Assembly (NCBI RefSeq): GCF_024451105.1
Contig: NZ_JANGEY010000008.1
Coordinates: 1 to 64,000, forward strand
Length of the DNA: 64,000 bases
Direction: 5' to 3'
Source: Stutzerimonas stutzeri
GTDB lineage: Bacteria; Pseudomonadota; Gammaproteobacteria; Pseudomonadales; Pseudomonadaceae
Below the pieces are notes generated by a model, which did no database searches, was not told the origin of the DNA, and saw nothing but the letters and a program-made list of their open reading frames with translations. How positions within the stretch are numbered: the first letter of the stretch is position 1; each line of letters begins with the position of its first letter. The translations under genes were made by a program, and so were the position numbers. Positions 44,572 through 61,692 of the stretch are shown here, piece by piece.

Positions 44572-45030
44572 TCAGTCAAAACGGGGAATGATGTTGGCCT
44601 TGTCGATCGAGTCGATCGGCAGCAGGTATTCGTGATCGTCGACCTGGACCACCACGTCCTGCTCTTCGATGCCACGCAGCACCCCCTGGAAATTGCGACG
44701 CCCCTCGTAGGGCGAGCGCAGCCGGATCTTCACCTGCGCGCCGACATGGGCTGCGAACTGTTCGAGGGTGAACAGGGGCCGATCCATTCCCGGTGAAGAA
44801 ACCTCCAGGATGTACTCGCCGCTGATCGGGTCCTCCACATCCAGCACGCCGCTGATCTGGCGACTGACCTTCTCGCAATCCTCGATCAGGATGCCATCGG
44901 GATGATCGATGTAGACCCTCAGCAGCGAATGCCGCCCCTGGGAAATGAATTCGACGCCCCAGCACTGGTAGCCGAGAGCCTCGACCACCGGGGCCAGCAA
45001 GGCCTGCAACTGTTCTAGCTTGCTCGACAC
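44572..45030 (-). CDS. rimP: Ribosome maturation factor RimP
   Basis: A 152-residue factor for 30S assembly with the N-terminal alpha/beta domain ([18 protein letters not shown]) and a C-terminal SH3-like barrel ([34 protein letters not shown]). I start it at GTG 45030, giving the conserved [19 protein letters not shown] and an excellent GGAGG site 8 bases upstream; the frame is open further up through the terminator hairpin, which cannot be coding. It is the first protein gene after the initiator tRNA gene. Confidence 0.95.
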   Translation of the reverse strand: MSSKLEQLQALLAPVVEALGYQCWGVEFISQGRHSLLRVYIDHPDGILIEDCEKVSRQISGVLDVEDPISGEYILEVSSPGMDRPLFTLEQFAAHVGAQVKIRLRSPYEGRRNFQGVLRGIEEQDVVVQVDDHEYLLPIDSIDKANIIPRFD

Positions 45031-45055
45031 CTGATCGCCTCCGCATGCTGTGCAA

Positions 45056-45079
45056 ACAAAAAATGGGCGAAGCGCCCAT
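45056..45079 (-). terminator. Terminator in the rimP leader (candidate attenuator)
   Basis: On the minus strand ATGGGCG-CTT-CGCCCAT is followed by TTTTTTG, a textbook intrinsic terminator. It ends only about 25 bases before the rimP GTG, and a further hairpin (ACCACTC/GAGTGGT) lies just upstream of it. Since there is already a terminator after the tRNA gene (45132-45157), this second one may control read-through into rimP-nusA-infB. Confidence 0.75.
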
Positions 45080-45131
45080 CCCGTAGGAAACCACTCATGT
45101 GAAGAAGAGTGGTACAAACTGTCCAACTAGC

Positions 45132-45157
45132 AAAAGGCCCCTGAAAAGGGGCCTTTT
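45132..45157 (-). terminator. Terminator after initiator tRNA-Met
   Basis: AAAAGGCCCC and its complement form a 10-bp stem with a 6-base loop and T-run on the minus strand, 8 bases after the tRNA 3' end. The A-tract on the other side makes it symmetrical. Confidence 0.88.
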
Positions 45158-45165
45158 GATAAAGC

Positions 45166-45242
<77 letters not shown>

Positions 45243-45301
45243 TCGAAGATGCCGAACTATACAGCGATCGAAGCCCGTGGTCAACCGAAGCCCCGCTAAC
45301 G

Positions 45302-45327
45302 ACAAAGCCCGCATCAGCGGGCTTTGT
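45302..45327 (-). terminator. Hairpin between the two tRNA genes
   Basis: ACAAAGCCCGC and its complement make an 11-bp perfect stem with a 4-base loop, 7 bases after the tRNA-Leu 3' end. The T-run is interrupted, so it may act as a terminator or a processing signal. Confidence 0.65.
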
Positions 45328-45333
45328 CGTGTT

Positions 45334-45419
45334 TGGTACCGAGGAGGGGACTCGAACCCCTACAGCCTATGGCCACTACCACCTCAAGGTAGCGTGTCTA
45401 CCAATTCCACCACCTCGGC
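45334..45419 (-). tRNA. tRNA-Leu (GAG)
   Basis: An 86-base class II tRNA with a long variable arm and encoded CCA. The anticodon loop is UUGAGGU with GAG at 34-36, reading CUC and CUU leucine codons. It lies 23 bases after secG and is probably cotranscribed with it. Confidence 0.97.
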
Positions 45420-45442
45420 AAACTCTTTACTACAGGACCCAC

Positions 45443-45820
45443 TTACTGCTTCCGTTCCTCACCTACCGGAACGTCGGAGGACGCGGGCTTCTGCACATCA
45501 AGCACTGGAACATCATCTGCAACAGGCTTGCTTGGAACTTCCAGCACTGCCGGATCCGGCAAACCACCTCGAGAAAGCATATCAGCTTTGTCTTTGGCAA
45601 AAAAGGCCAATCCGAGACTGGTTACGAAAAAAACGGCAGCAAGTATAGCAGTAAAACGACTCAGAAAGGTAGCGGAACCTTGGCTACCGAACACAGTAGC
45701 CGACGCGCCAGCACCGAAGGAGGCGCCCGCATCCGCACCCTTGCCCTGCTGCAGCAGCACGAGACCCACCAAGCCCAGCGCCACCAGCAGATGCACCACG
45801 ATCACCACAGTCTCGAGCAT
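45443..45820 (-). CDS. secG: Protein translocase subunit SecG
   Basis: A 125-residue small subunit of the SecYEG channel. Two hydrophobic helices (about 1-22 and 55-75) flank the conserved cytoplasmic loop [34 protein letters not shown]. The C-terminal extension rich in Val, Pro and Asp is common in Pseudomonas. It is three bases from the tpiA stop. Confidence 0.96.
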   Translation of the reverse strand: MLETVVIVVHLLVALGLVGLVLLQQGKGADAGASFGAGASATVFGSQGSATFLSRFTAILAAVFFVTSLGLAFFAKDKADMLSRGGLPDPAVLEVPSKPVADDVPVLDVQKPASSDVPVGEERKQ

Positions 45821-45823
45821 CTT

Positions 45824-46579
45824 TCAGCTTCCCGCGGCACGACAAATCGCACCGAACTCGTCCGCATTGAGGGAGGCACCACCAATCAGCCCCCCATCGA
45901 TATCCGGCATGCCGAACAACTCGGCTGCACTGGCGGCCTTGACGCTACCGCCGTAAACAATCCTCACTCCGGCGGCCACTGCGGCATTCTCCGCCGACAG
46001 ATGCGCCCTTATCGCCGCATGCACTTCCTGAGCCTGCTCAGGCGTGGCCGTCAGGCCCGTGCCTATCGCCCAGACCGGCTCGTAGGCAATCACTGCCCTG
46101 GCGAAGGCGCCGACTCCCAGCTCGTCGATCACCGCACCGAGCTGGCGCATCACGACCGATAGGGTCTCGCCAGCCTCGCGCTGCTCGCGGGTCTCGCCCA
46201 CGCAGAGCACCGGAACCACCCCATGCATCTGCGCCGCAGCGAACTTGCGACACACCACGGCATCGCTCTCGCCGAGCAACTGCCGCCGCTCGGAGTGCCC
46301 GACCAGCACGTAGCTGCATCCGGCATCAGCCAGCTGACCTGCAGAAATCTCGCCAGTCAGCGCACCCTGCATCGGCTCGACCGCGCAGTTCTGCGCACCT
46401 ACCGCGATCTGCTTGCCTGAAAGCCCGGCAATTGCCTGAGCCACATACAGACAGGGCGGCATCACCGCCACATCGACCCCGCCCGGCAGGGCAAGCATGC
46501 GCAGACCTTTGATCAGCTCGGCAACGCTGGACTGGGTGCCATGCATCTTCCAGTTACCAGCCACCAGGGGGCGGCGCAT
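45824..46579 (-). CDS. tpiA: Triose-phosphate isomerase
   Basis: A 251-residue TIM barrel interconverting glyceraldehyde-3-phosphate and dihydroxyacetone phosphate. Catalytic residues are visible: Lys in GNWKMHG (about residue 11), His in VGHSERR (about 96), and Glu in [12 protein letters not shown] (about 168). The phosphate-binding YGGSVK is near 213. It is coupled to secG downstream and is 65 bases after glmM. Confidence 0.97.
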   Translation of the reverse strand: MRRPLVAGNWKMHGTQSSVAELIKGLRMLALPGGVDVAVMPPCLYVAQAIAGLSGKQIAVGAQNCAVEPMQGALTGEISAGQLADAGCSYVLVGHSERRQLLGESDAVVCRKFAAAQMHGVVPVLCVGETREQREAGETLSVVMRQLGAVIDELGVGAFARAVIAYEPVWAIGTGLTATPEQAQEVHAAIRAHLSAENAAVAAGVRIVYGGSVKAASAAELFGMPDIDGGLIGGASLNADEFGAICRAAGS

Positions 46580-46644
46580 GCTAAACCTCGTCGTCCAAAG
46601 TGGGCGCAGATGTTACCCGACCGCTGGCGATCTTGCAAGCGAAA

Positions 46645-47988
46645 TCAAGCACATACCTCTTTCACCAGGGCAGCGAGGCTTTCCGCGTGACCGCGCACGA
46701 CCGCTTCGTCGTCGCCCTCGACCATCACCCGCACCAGCGGCTCGGTGCCGGACTTGCGCAGCAGTACGCGGCCGCGACCGGCCATCGCCGCGGTCACCTG
46801 TTCGCAGGCCTCCCGGACCCGCGGGTGGGATACCGGATCCTGACCGCCGCCGAAACGCACGTTGATCAGCACCTGCGGACACTTGTGCAGCCCGTGACGC
46901 GCCTCGGCCAGACTCTGCCCGCGACGCCGCAGGGCCAGCAGCACCTGCAGCGCCGCGATGATGCCGTCGCCGGTGGTGACGTGCTGCTTGCAGACCACGT
47001 GCCCGGAGTTCTCGCCGCCCAGCACCCAGCCGCGCTCGAGCATCTCGGCCATCACGTAGCGGTCACCGACCTTGGCGCGCACGAAGGGGATATTGCGAGC
47101 CTGAAGGGCCAGCTCCAGCCCCAGATTGCTCATCAGGGTACCGACCACGCCGGTGCCCTCCGGCAGACGGCCGCGCTCCTGGAGGTCGCTGGCGATGACG
47201 TACAGAAGCTCGTCGCCGTCGACCACGGCACCGGTGTGATCGACCATCAGCACCCGGTCGCCGTCGCCGTCGAAGGCGATGCCCATGTCGCCTCCCTGCT
47301 CGCGCACCGCTCGCTGCAGCGCCTCCATGTGGGTGGAGCCGACCCCGGCATTGATGTTCAGGCCATCCGGCTGCGCGGCGATCACCGTCACCTCGGCGCC
47401 CAGCTCGCGGAACACGCTGGGCGCCACCTTGTAGGTGGCGCCGTGCGCGCAGTCGAGCACCAGCCTGAGCCCGGAGAAATCGGTGCTGGTCGGCACGCTG
47501 CTCTTGCAGAACTCGATGTAGCGCCCGGCAGCGTCGTTGATCCGCGAGGCCTTGCCCAACTGAGCGGATTCGGCCACGCGCATCGGCCGATCGAGCAGCT
47601 CCTCGATCATCAGCTCCACCTCATCCGGCAGCTTGGTACCTGCACCGGAGAAGAATTTGATGCCGTTGTCGTAATGCGGATTGTGCGATGCGCTGATCAC
47701 GATGCCGGCGTCGGCATGAAAGGTACGCGTCAGGTAGGCCACCGCGGGGGTGGGCATCGGTCCGAGCAGCATCACGTCGGCGCCGGCGGCAATCAGACCG
47801 GCCTGCAGGGCCGACTCGAACATGTAGCCGGAAATCCGCGTATCCTTGCCGATCAGCACCTTGCAGTGCCCCTGGCGCCGGAACGCCATGCCCGCCGCCC
47901 AGCCCAGCCTGAGCATGAACTCGGGAGTGATCGGCGCCTCGCCGACGCGACCGCGAATACCGTCGGTTCCGAAATACTTCCTGGTCAT
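46645..47988 (-). CDS. glmM: Phosphoglucosamine mutase
   Basis: A 447-residue enzyme converting glucosamine-6-phosphate to glucosamine-1-phosphate for peptidoglycan and lipopolysaccharide. The phosphorylated serine is in [19 protein letters not shown] (about residue 102), the magnesium loop is [11 protein letters not shown], and the sugar-binding GGENSGHV is present. I chose the ATG at 47988 ([13 protein letters not shown]). It follows folP after 32 bases. Confidence 0.97.
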   Translation of the reverse strand: MTRKYFGTDGIRGRVGEAPITPEFMLRLGWAAGMAFRRQGHCKVLIGKDTRISGYMFESALQAGLIAAGADVMLLGPMPTPAVAYLTRTFHADAGIVISASHNPHYDNGIKFFSGAGTKLPDEVELMIEELLDRPMRVAESAQLGKASRINDAAGRYIEFCKSSVPTSTDFSGLRLVLDCAHGATYKVAPSVFRELGAEVTVIAAQPDGLNINAGVGSTHMEALQRAVREQGGDMGIAFDGDGDRVLMVDHTGAVVDGDELLYVIASDLQERGRLPEGTGVVGTLMSNLGLELALQARNIPFVRAKVGDRYVMAEMLERGWVLGGENSGHVVCKQHVTTGDGIIAALQVLLALRRRGQSLAEARHGLHKCPQVLINVRFGGGQDPVSHPRVREACEQVTAAMAGRGRVLLRKSGTEPLVRVMVEGDDEAVVRGHAESLAALVKEVCA

Positions 47989-48020
47989 CCCGCTCACCTG
48001 CCTTCCCGCCTCTTCTCTCG

Positions 48021-48872
48021 TCATTCCGCCCACTCGACGGCGGCGATCATGCGCACCACGTCCACGGTCTCGGCGACGTCGTGCACCCGGACGATCTGCG
48101 CGCCCTTGGCGACCGCCAGGGCCGCCAGGGCCAGACTGCCGTACAGCCGCTCGCCCACCGGCCGCTCCAGCACCTTGCCGATCATGCTCTTGCGCGACAC
48201 CCCGACCAGCAGCGGCAGCCCGAAGGCATGCAGCCGCCCAAGCTGCTGGAACAGGCGCAGATTATGCTCCAGCGTCTTGGCGAAACCGAACCCCGGATCG
48301 AGCACGATGCGCTCGCGGGCGATGCCGGCGGCCTCGCAGACGGCGATGCGCTCGGCGAGGAAATCGTGCACCTCGGCATGGATGTCCGGGTACTGCGGAT
48401 CGTCCTGCATGTTGCCCGGCTCGCCGCGCATGTGCATCAGGCACACCGGCAGGCCGCTTTCGGCCGCCGCGGCGAGGGCACCGGGGCGCTGCAGCGAGCG
48501 CACGTCGTTGAGCAGGCCGGCGCCAAGGCGCGCCGACTCGCGCATCACCGCCGCGGTGGAGGTGTCGACGGAGACGATCACGTCCAGTTCACGGGCGACG
48601 GCCTCGACGGCCGGACAGACCCGCTCCAGTTCTTCCTGCTCGGAAACCGGCGGCGCCCCCGGGCGGGTCGACTCGCCGCCGATGTCGATCAGCGTCGCGC
48701 CGGCGCGCACCATCGCCTCGGCGTGGCGCAGCGCGACGTCCAGGCGGTTGAAGCGCCCGCCGTCAGAGAAGGAGTCGGGGGTGACATTGAGGATACCCAT
48801 CACCTGAGGACGGGACAGGTCGAGCGACCGGCTGCCGCAGGGCAGCCGGTCGCGGTAGGGATGCATGATCAT
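48021..48872 (-). CDS. folP: Dihydropteroate synthase
   Basis: A 283-residue TIM-barrel enzyme joining hydroxymethyl-dihydropterin pyrophosphate (the FolK product) with p-aminobenzoate; target of sulfonamides. The pterin-site motifs [17 protein letters not shown] and [14 protein letters not shown] and the phosphate-binding VSRKSMIG are intact. The start is uncertain among nearby ATGs (48866 and 48872); the stop of ftsH lies about 8 bases upstream. It is located between ftsH and glmM as in E. coli. Confidence 0.96.
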   Translation of the reverse strand: MIMHPYRDRLPCGSRSLDLSRPQVMGILNVTPDSFSDGGRFNRLDVALRHAEAMVRAGATLIDIGGESTRPGAPPVSEQEELERVCPAVEAVARELDVIVSVDTSTAAVMRESARLGAGLLNDVRSLQRPGALAAAAESGLPVCLMHMRGEPGNMQDDPQYPDIHAEVHDFLAERIAVCEAAGIARERIVLDPGFGFAKTLEHNLRLFQQLGRLHAFGLPLLVGVSRKSMIGKVLERPVGERLYGSLALAALAVAKGAQIVRVHDVAETVDVVRMIAAVEWAE

Positions 48873-48879
48873 GAATGGT

Positions 48880-50793
<1,914 letters not shown>

Positions 50794-50948
50794 GTCGTTC
50801 AATTGACTACCCTCTCTGACCGGCCCCGCCTGGAAACCGCTTCTCATGACGGCCGGTTCTCTACCGACCTAACTTACTACAGCCGCCCGGCTGCGGGCAG
50901 AGCGGGTTGTAACCTCGTTTGACCCGTGAACGAGCCTTTTTCCGCAGT

Positions 50949-51572
50949 CTAGGCGCCGCGGAATCCGCGTGCGAGCAGATACTGCTCGCGCGAGCGGTCG
51001 CGCGAGGAACTCGGCTTGCGCATCTGCACCTTGTCGAAGCGCTCGCGCACCTCCTTGAGGTAGGCGTCGAAACCCTCGCCCTGGAAGATCTTGATCAGGA
51101 AGTCGCCGCCCGGACGCAGCACCCGGCTCGCCAGGTCCAGCGCCAGTTCGCACAGGTACATGGCGCGCGGCTGGTCGGCCGCCTTCACCCCGCTCATATT
51201 GGGGGCCATGTCGGAAATCACAAGGTCGACCGGGTGCTCGCCGATCGCCTCGAGGATGCGTTCGAATACCGCATCGTCGGTGAAGTCGCCCTGGATGAAG
51301 GTCACATCGGCGATGCTGTCCATCGGCAGGATGTCCGAGGCGATCAGTCGCCCCTTGTCGCCGAGCACCCGGCTGGCCACCTGCGACCAGCCACCCGGCG
51401 CCGCACCGAGGTCGACCACGGTCATGCCGGGGCGCAGGATGCGATCCTTGTCCTGGATCTCCAGCAGCTTGTAGCTGGCGCGCGAACGATAGCCGTCCTT
51501 CTGCGCCATCTTCACGTAGGGGTCGTCGAAATGTTCTCTCAGCCAACGCTGACTGGTCTTGGAGCGGGCCAC
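50949..51572 (-). CDS. rlmE: 23S rRNA 2'-O-ribose U2552 methyltransferase
   Basis: A 207-residue RrmJ/FtsJ enzyme. The SAM motif [13 protein letters not shown] (about 55-67), the catalytic tetrad region with SDMAPNMSG, and the segment [12 protein letters not shown] are all conserved. In E. coli the gene is heat-shock-controlled with ftsH. Here 155 bases separate it from ftsH. It is divergent from yhbY. Confidence 0.96.
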   Translation of the reverse strand: MARSKTSQRWLREHFDDPYVKMAQKDGYRSRASYKLLEIQDKDRILRPGMTVVDLGAAPGGWSQVASRVLGDKGRLIASDILPMDSIADVTFIQGDFTDDAVFERILEAIGEHPVDLVISDMAPNMSGVKAADQPRAMYLCELALDLASRVLRPGGDFLIKIFQGEGFDAYLKEVRERFDKVQMRKPSSSRDRSREQYLLARGFRGA

Positions 51573-51656
51573 GGGCTACCTCAATCTGTGCGGCTCAGGG
51601 GACTCTCGGGTACACTAGCCGCCGCTTTCAACTGGATCAGACGCAAGGGTCAGATT

Positions 51657-51968
51657 ATGCCGCTCAGCAACGAGCAGAAGAAACAGTACAAATCTATCGG
51701 CCACCACCTGAATCCGGTATTGATCGTGGCGGAAAACGGTCTGACCGAAGGGGTGCTGGCCGAACTGGAGCGCGCCCTCAACGACCACGAGCTGATCAAG
51801 ATCAAGTTCGCCCTGACCGAACGCGACGACCGCCGCGCGCTGATCGACGAACTGTGCAGCCAGGCGCGCTGCGAGCTGGTGCAGGTGATCGGCAAGATGG
51901 CGCTGGTCTACCGCAAGGCGGCCAAGCAGAATCGCCAGCTCTCCAACATCGTCCGTCACTCGCTCTGA
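51657..51968 (+). CDS. yhbY: CRM-domain ribosome assembly RNA-binding protein YhbY
   Basis: A 103-residue stand-alone CRM domain that associates with pre-50S particles. The conserved GxxG-type loop HHLNPVLIVAENGLTEGV and LTERDDRRALIDELC are seen. Length and divergence from rlmE match the E. coli layout. A bidirectional-looking hairpin (51977-51999) follows. Confidence 0.94.
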   Translation: MPLSNEQKKQYKSIGHHLNPVLIVAENGLTEGVLAELERALNDHELIKIKFALTERDDRRALIDELCSQARCELVQVIGKMALVYRKAAKQNRQLSNIVRHSL

Positions 51969-51976
51969 CGCGACAC

Positions 51977-52008
51977 GGGCGCCGCCATCGGCGGCGCCCG
52001 CCTTCCTT
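51977..52008. terminator. Hairpin between convergent yhbY and DUF4149 gene
   Basis: GGGCGCCGCC and its complement form a perfect 10-bp stem with a 3-base loop, followed on the plus strand by CCTTCCTT. It lies 8 bases after yhbY and next to the end of the opposite gene. Confidence 0.65.
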
Positions 52009-52331
52009 CACTGCTCGCCAGGTACCGGCTGCAGCACCAGCACCAGGCCGCAGGCCGCCACCGCCATGTAGCAGAACGACTGCCAGCTGCCGCCCGCCAG
52101 CCCCAACCAGGGGCCGACGAAGTAGCCGATCACCAGCAGCAGCACGGCGACCAGCAGCTGCCCACGGAAATCGCTCCACAACCCGCGCACGCCGTGCGCC
52201 TGAGCCAGCACCAGCTTCTGCAGCAGCGCGCAGAAGCCGGCGAAGGCCAGCAGCAGCGGGATCAGGCTGGCGGCGATGTCCTCCAGCAGCAGCGGCGCCA
52301 GACCGTACTTCTCCAACGCCGGCAGCAACAC
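52008..52331 (-). CDS. DUF4149-like small membrane protein, N-terminus uncertain
   Basis: Unknown function. From the only ordinary start codon in frame (GTG 52331) the product is 107 residues with two to three hydrophobic helices. The frame continues open upstream past the greA stop and encodes a further plausible membrane helix (WVGGLWLLYFVLLPALEKYG). The native protein therefore probably starts near 52385-52425 with a non-ATG/GTG/TTG codon, or there is a start-codon change. The 52331 GTG has no ribosome-binding site. The gene follows greA on the same strand. Confidence 0.7.
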   Translation of the reverse strand: MLLPALEKYGLAPLLLEDIAASLIPLLLAFAGFCALLQKLVLAQAHGVRGLWSDFRGQLLVAVLLLVIGYFVGPWLGLAGGSWQSFCYMAVAACGLVLVLQPVPGEQ

Positions 52332-52425
52332 GAAGTACAGCAGCCACAGGCCGCCGACCCAGAAGGTCTGCGCCAGGCGCCAGCTGATGGCGCCGGCGCG
52401 CGGCGGAGTGCGGGGACGGCGCGGC

Positions 52426-52898
52426 TCAGAGATGGCGCACCTCGACGATCTCGTACTCGACCTTGCCGCTCGGCGTCTGCACGATCACCACGTCGCCCTC
52501 CTCCTTGCCCACCAGGGCACGGGCGATGGGCGAGCTGACCGAAAGCTTGCCGGCCCTGATGTCGGCTTCGTCGTCGCCGACGATCTGGTAGGTCACGCTC
52601 TCGTCGGTGTCGCAGTTGGCGATCTCCACGGTGGTACCGAAGATCACCTTGCCGGTGTGCGGAATGGCCGTCACGTCGATGATCTGGGCGTTCTGCAGGC
52701 GACCCTCGATGTCGCGGATGCGCGCCTCGACCATGCCCTGCTGTTCGCGGGCGGCATGGTACTCGGCGTTTTCCTTGAGATCGCCCAGCTCGCGCGCCTC
52801 GGCGATCGCCTGGGTGATCTGCGGACGCAGCACGGTCTTCAGATGCTTCAGCTCGTCCTCCAGGGCGCGCGCGCCCTGGACGGTCATCGGGAACTTGC

Positions 52899-52902
<4 letters not shown>
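52426..52902 (-). CDS. greA: Transcription elongation factor GreA
   Basis: A 158-residue factor that rescues backtracked RNA polymerase by stimulating transcript cleavage. It has the N-terminal coiled coil with the catalytic acidic tip ([15 protein letters not shown] and E of the tip) and the C-terminal FKBP-like domain ([16 protein letters not shown]). Its start overlaps the carB stop by four bases (ATGA), so it is coupled to carAB. Confidence 0.97.
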
Positions 52903-56120
<3,218 letters not shown>

Positions 56121-56156
56121 GGTCTCTCACACGAATCCGTTGATCTGTCGGCAAAC

Positions 56157-57293
56157 TCAGCGACGCTTGGCCATTTCGGCGATGAAGCGGTCGAACAGCG
56201 GGGCCACGTCGTGGGGACCCGGGCTGGCTTCCGGGTGGCCCTGGAAGCTGAAGGCGACCTTGTCGGTACGCTCGATGCCCTGCAGGGTGCCGTCGAACAG
56301 CGATTTGTGGGTGGCGCGCAGGTTGGCCGGCAGGCTGGCCTCGTCGGCGCAGAAGCCGTGGTTCTGGCTGGTGATCATCACCACGCCGCTGTCGAGGTCC
56401 TGCACCGGGTGGTTGGCGCCGTGGTGGCCGTGCCCCATCTTCATGGTCCTGGCGCCGGAGGCCAGGGCCAGCAGCTGGTGGCCGAGGCAGATGCCGAATA
56501 CCGGGATCTCGGTCTCCAGCACGTCCTTGATCGCCTGGATGGCGTAGTCGCACGGCTCGGGGTCGCCGGGGCCGTTGGAGAGGAACACGCCGTCCGGATT
56601 CATCGCCAGCACGGCGCTGGCCGGGGTCTGCGCCGGCACCACGGTCACGCGGCAGCCGCGCGCCACCAGCATGCGCAGGATGTTCAGCTTGACGCCGAAG
56701 TCGTAGGCCACCACGTGGTAGGGCAGCTCGCTGGCGGGGATTTCCGGGTGGCTGTCGGTCTCCAGGCTCCACACGCTGGAGCGCCACTCGTAGGTCTCGC
56801 TGCAGCTGACCACCTTGGCCAGGTCCATGCCCTTGAGGCCGGGGAAGCTGCGCGCCAGCTCCAGCGCCTTCTCTTCGCTGATGTCGTCGCCGGCGAGGAT
56901 GCAGCCGTTCTGCGAGCCCTTCTCGCGCAGGATGCGGGTCAGCCGGCGGGTGTCGATGCCGGCGATGGCGACGGTGCCGTGCTCCTTCAGGTACTCCGGC
57001 AGCGACTGGCGGTTGCGCCAGCTGCTGGCCAGCAGCGGCAGGTCGCGGATGATCAGACCGGCGGCCCACACCTTGTTCGACTCGGCGTCTTCCGGCGTGG
57101 TGCCGGTGTTGCCGATGTGCGGGTAGGTCAGAGTGACGATCTGCTGGCAGTAGGAAGGATCGGTGAGAATTTCCTGATAGCCGGTCATGGCGGTGTTGAA
57201 GACCACCTCGCCGACCGTATGGCCGTCAGCGCCGATGGCTTCACCGCGGAAAATGCTGCCGTCGGCAAGCGCGAGTATGGCTGGCTTAGTCAA
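56157..57293 (-). CDS. carA: Carbamoyl-phosphate synthase, small (glutaminase) subunit
   Basis: A 378-residue subunit that releases ammonia from glutamine for CarB. The class I amidotransferase domain has the nucleophile cysteine in FGICLGHQL and the histidine of [11 protein letters not shown]. The conserved N-terminus [14 protein letters not shown] starts at a TTG codon (57293) with a strong GGGAGG five bases upstream; the frame has an in-frame ATG ten codons earlier (57323), but this is upstream of that ribosome-binding site. A TTG start for carA is also what I recall for P. aeruginosa. A leader terminator lies upstream. Confidence 0.93.
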   Translation of the reverse strand: MTKPAILALADGSIFRGEAIGADGHTVGEVVFNTAMTGYQEILTDPSYCQQIVTLTYPHIGNTGTTPEDAESNKVWAAGLIIRDLPLLASSWRNRQSLPEYLKEHGTVAIAGIDTRRLTRILREKGSQNGCILAGDDISEEKALELARSFPGLKGMDLAKVVSCSETYEWRSSVWSLETDSHPEIPASELPYHVVAYDFGVKLNILRMLVARGCRVTVVPAQTPASAVLAMNPDGVFLSNGPGDPEPCDYAIQAIKDVLETEIPVFGICLGHQLLALASGARTMKMGHGHHGANHPVQDLDSGVVMITSQNHGFCADEASLPANLRATHKSLFDGTLQGIERTDKVAFSFQGHPEASPGPHDVAPLFDRFIAEMAKRR

Positions 57294-57338
57294 GAAGACC
57301 TCCCGTAAATTGAAGCGGTTCATGCAAATTCAGGTTGC

Positions 57339-57377
57339 AAAAAAGCGGAATGACGTGAGAACCACATCACCCCGCTT
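57339..57377 (-). terminator. Rho-independent terminator in the carA leader
   Basis: On the minus strand AAGCGG (57372-57377) starts a stem of about 15 bp that closes with CCGCTT (57343-57348) and a T-run. It lies between a putative promoter (-10 TAAAAT at 57424-57429) and the TTG start at 57293. A four-codon open frame (MQTI, 57383-57397) ends just before the stem. Its position suggests transcription attenuation of carAB. Confidence 0.75.
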
Positions 57378-57423
57378 CTTTGTCATATTGTCTGCATGCT
57401 CGTAGTGGACACACTAAAGCGGC

Positions 57424-57429
57424 ATTTTA
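57424..57429 (-). promoter_or_regulatory. -10 box of a carA promoter
   Basis: TAAAAT on the minus strand in an AT-rich island, with a weak -35 (TTTCCG) about 17 bases upstream. It predicts a leader of about 125 bases before the carA TTG. Confidence 0.5.
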
Positions 57430-57515
57430 GAACAAAAATCAGCCAGCGGAAAGGGTCGACCGCCTCCGCCGACGCACCACAACGGTGCGGGCGACATCCG
57501 GTCGCGAAAATCGCC

Positions 57516-58394
<879 letters not shown>

Positions 58395-58401
58395 TCATGA
58401 A

Positions 58402-59529
58402 CTACAAGTCGTCGAAGAAGCGTTTCACGCCGTCGAACCAGCCCTTGGCCTTGGGCGAGTGCGAACTGTCGCTCTGCAGGGTGCCGCGGAACTCTTCGAG
58501 CAGCTCGCGCTGGCGCTTGTCCAGATTGACCGGCGTCTCCACCACCACCCGGCACATCAGGTCGCCGGCACCGCCTCCGCGCACGGGGGTCACCCCCTTG
58601 CCGCGCAAGCGGAACAGTTTACCGGTTTGCGTCGCCTCGGGAATCTTCAATTTGACCCGCCCGTCGAGGGTCGGCACCTCCAGCTCGCCGCCCAGCGCCG
58701 CGTCGGCGAAGCTGATCGGCACCTCGCAGTACAGGTGCTTGCCGTCGCGCTGGAAGATCGCGTGCTCGCGCACGTTGACCACCACGTAGAGGTCGCCCGC
58801 CGGCCCGCCCAGGACGCCGGCCTCGCCCTCGCCGGCCAGACGGATGCGGTCGCCGGTATCGACCCCGGCCGGCACCTTGACCGACAAGGTCTTGTGTTCC
58901 TCGACGCGCCCCTGGCCGTGGCAGCTGCCGCACGGGTCGGAAATCATCTTGCCGCTGCCGTGGCAGCGCGGGCAGGTCTGCTGCACCGAGAAGAAACCCT
59001 GCTGCATGCGCACCTGGCCGATGCCGCCGCAGGTGGTACAGGTCACCGGCGCGCTGCCCTTCTTGGCGCCGCTGCCGTCGCAGGTCTTGCAGCCGACCAG
59101 GGTCGGCACGCGGATGGTCACCGTGGTGCCGCGCACGGCTTCCTCGAGGTCCAGCTCCAGGGTGTAGCGCAGGTCGGCGCCGCGCTGCGGACCGCCGCGC
59201 GAGCCGCCGCGACCGCCGCCGAAGAAGTCGCTGAACACGTCGCCGAAGATGTCGGAGAAGTTGGCGCCGCCAGCGCCGAAGCCGGCGCCACCGCCCATGT
59301 TCGGATCGACCCCGGCATGCCCGTACTGGTCGTAGGCGGCGCGCTTGCCGGCGTCGGAGAGCACCTCGTAGGCCTCGTTGGCCTCCTTGAACTTCTCCTC
59401 GGCGGCCTTGTCGTCGGGGTTGCGGTCGGGATGGTACTTCATCGCCAGGCGCCGGTAAGCCTTCTTCAGCTCGGCCTCGCTGGCGCCGCGCTCGACACCG
59501 AGCACCTCGTAATAGTCACGTTTTGCCAT
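58402..59529 (-). CDS. dnaJ: Chaperone protein DnaJ
   Basis: A 375-residue type I Hsp40 co-chaperone of DnaK. The J domain has the HPD motif (YHPDRNPDD), followed by a Gly/Phe-rich region (about 75-110). A zinc-binding domain follows with four C-x-x-C-x-G-x-G repeats starting CKTC, CTTC, CPRC and CGSC. The C-terminal substrate domains are present. It follows dnaK after 117 bases that contain GC-rich inverted repeats. Confidence 0.97.
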   Translation of the reverse strand: MAKRDYYEVLGVERGASEAELKKAYRRLAMKYHPDRNPDDKAAEEKFKEANEAYEVLSDAGKRAAYDQYGHAGVDPNMGGGAGFGAGGANFSDIFGDVFSDFFGGGRGGSRGGPQRGADLRYTLELDLEEAVRGTTVTIRVPTLVGCKTCDGSGAKKGSAPVTCTTCGGIGQVRMQQGFFSVQQTCPRCHGSGKMISDPCGSCHGQGRVEEHKTLSVKVPAGVDTGDRIRLAGEGEAGVLGGPAGDLYVVVNVREHAIFQRDGKHLYCEVPISFADAALGGELEVPTLDGRVKLKIPEATQTGKLFRLRGKGVTPVRGGGAGDLMCRVVVETPVNLDKRQRELLEEFRGTLQSDSSHSPKAKGWFDGVKRFFDDL

Positions 59530-59646
59530 GGATCTCGTGCACTCCGGTTTCGTCTTCCCCAGACGCGCCGACGCGGGAGCAGGCTCCCGCGTGGCGGTTC
59601 AGGCCCGCCGCGGAGCGACGGGCCGGGGCGGAAGCAAGCGTGACGC

Positions 59647-61572
<1,926 letters not shown>

Positions 61573-61645
61573 ATTCGCTCTCCCGAAACTTGGATGCCGG
61601 CAGCCTCGCGGCGGCTGCCCGGATGATTCAGATGCTTGGCACTAC

Positions 61646-61673
61646 AGATGGGGATGCCCCGACGGCTTTCAAG
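61646..61673 (-). promoter_or_regulatory. Sigma-32 heat-shock promoter of dnaK
   Basis: On the minus strand CTTGAAA, a 13-base spacer and CCCCATCT match the heat-shock consensus (CTTGAAA-N11-16-CCCCATNT) completely. The start would be near 61639, giving a leader of about 67 bases. Confidence 0.9.
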
Positions 61674-61692
61674 GGCATTCCCGGCGATTTGC

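Noticed and set aside
40444-44796. A 1450-codon open frame on the plus strand opposite infB and nusA
   Set aside because: It is antisense to two certain genes, has the low-complexity His/Asp/Leu/Gly composition of a mirror frame in GC-rich DNA, and no domain is recognisable.
59530-59646. GC-rich inverted repeats between dnaK and dnaJ as a terminator
   Set aside because: They can pair but have no T-run, and dnaJ must be expressed with dnaK; they may be processing or attenuating structures but not a clear terminator.
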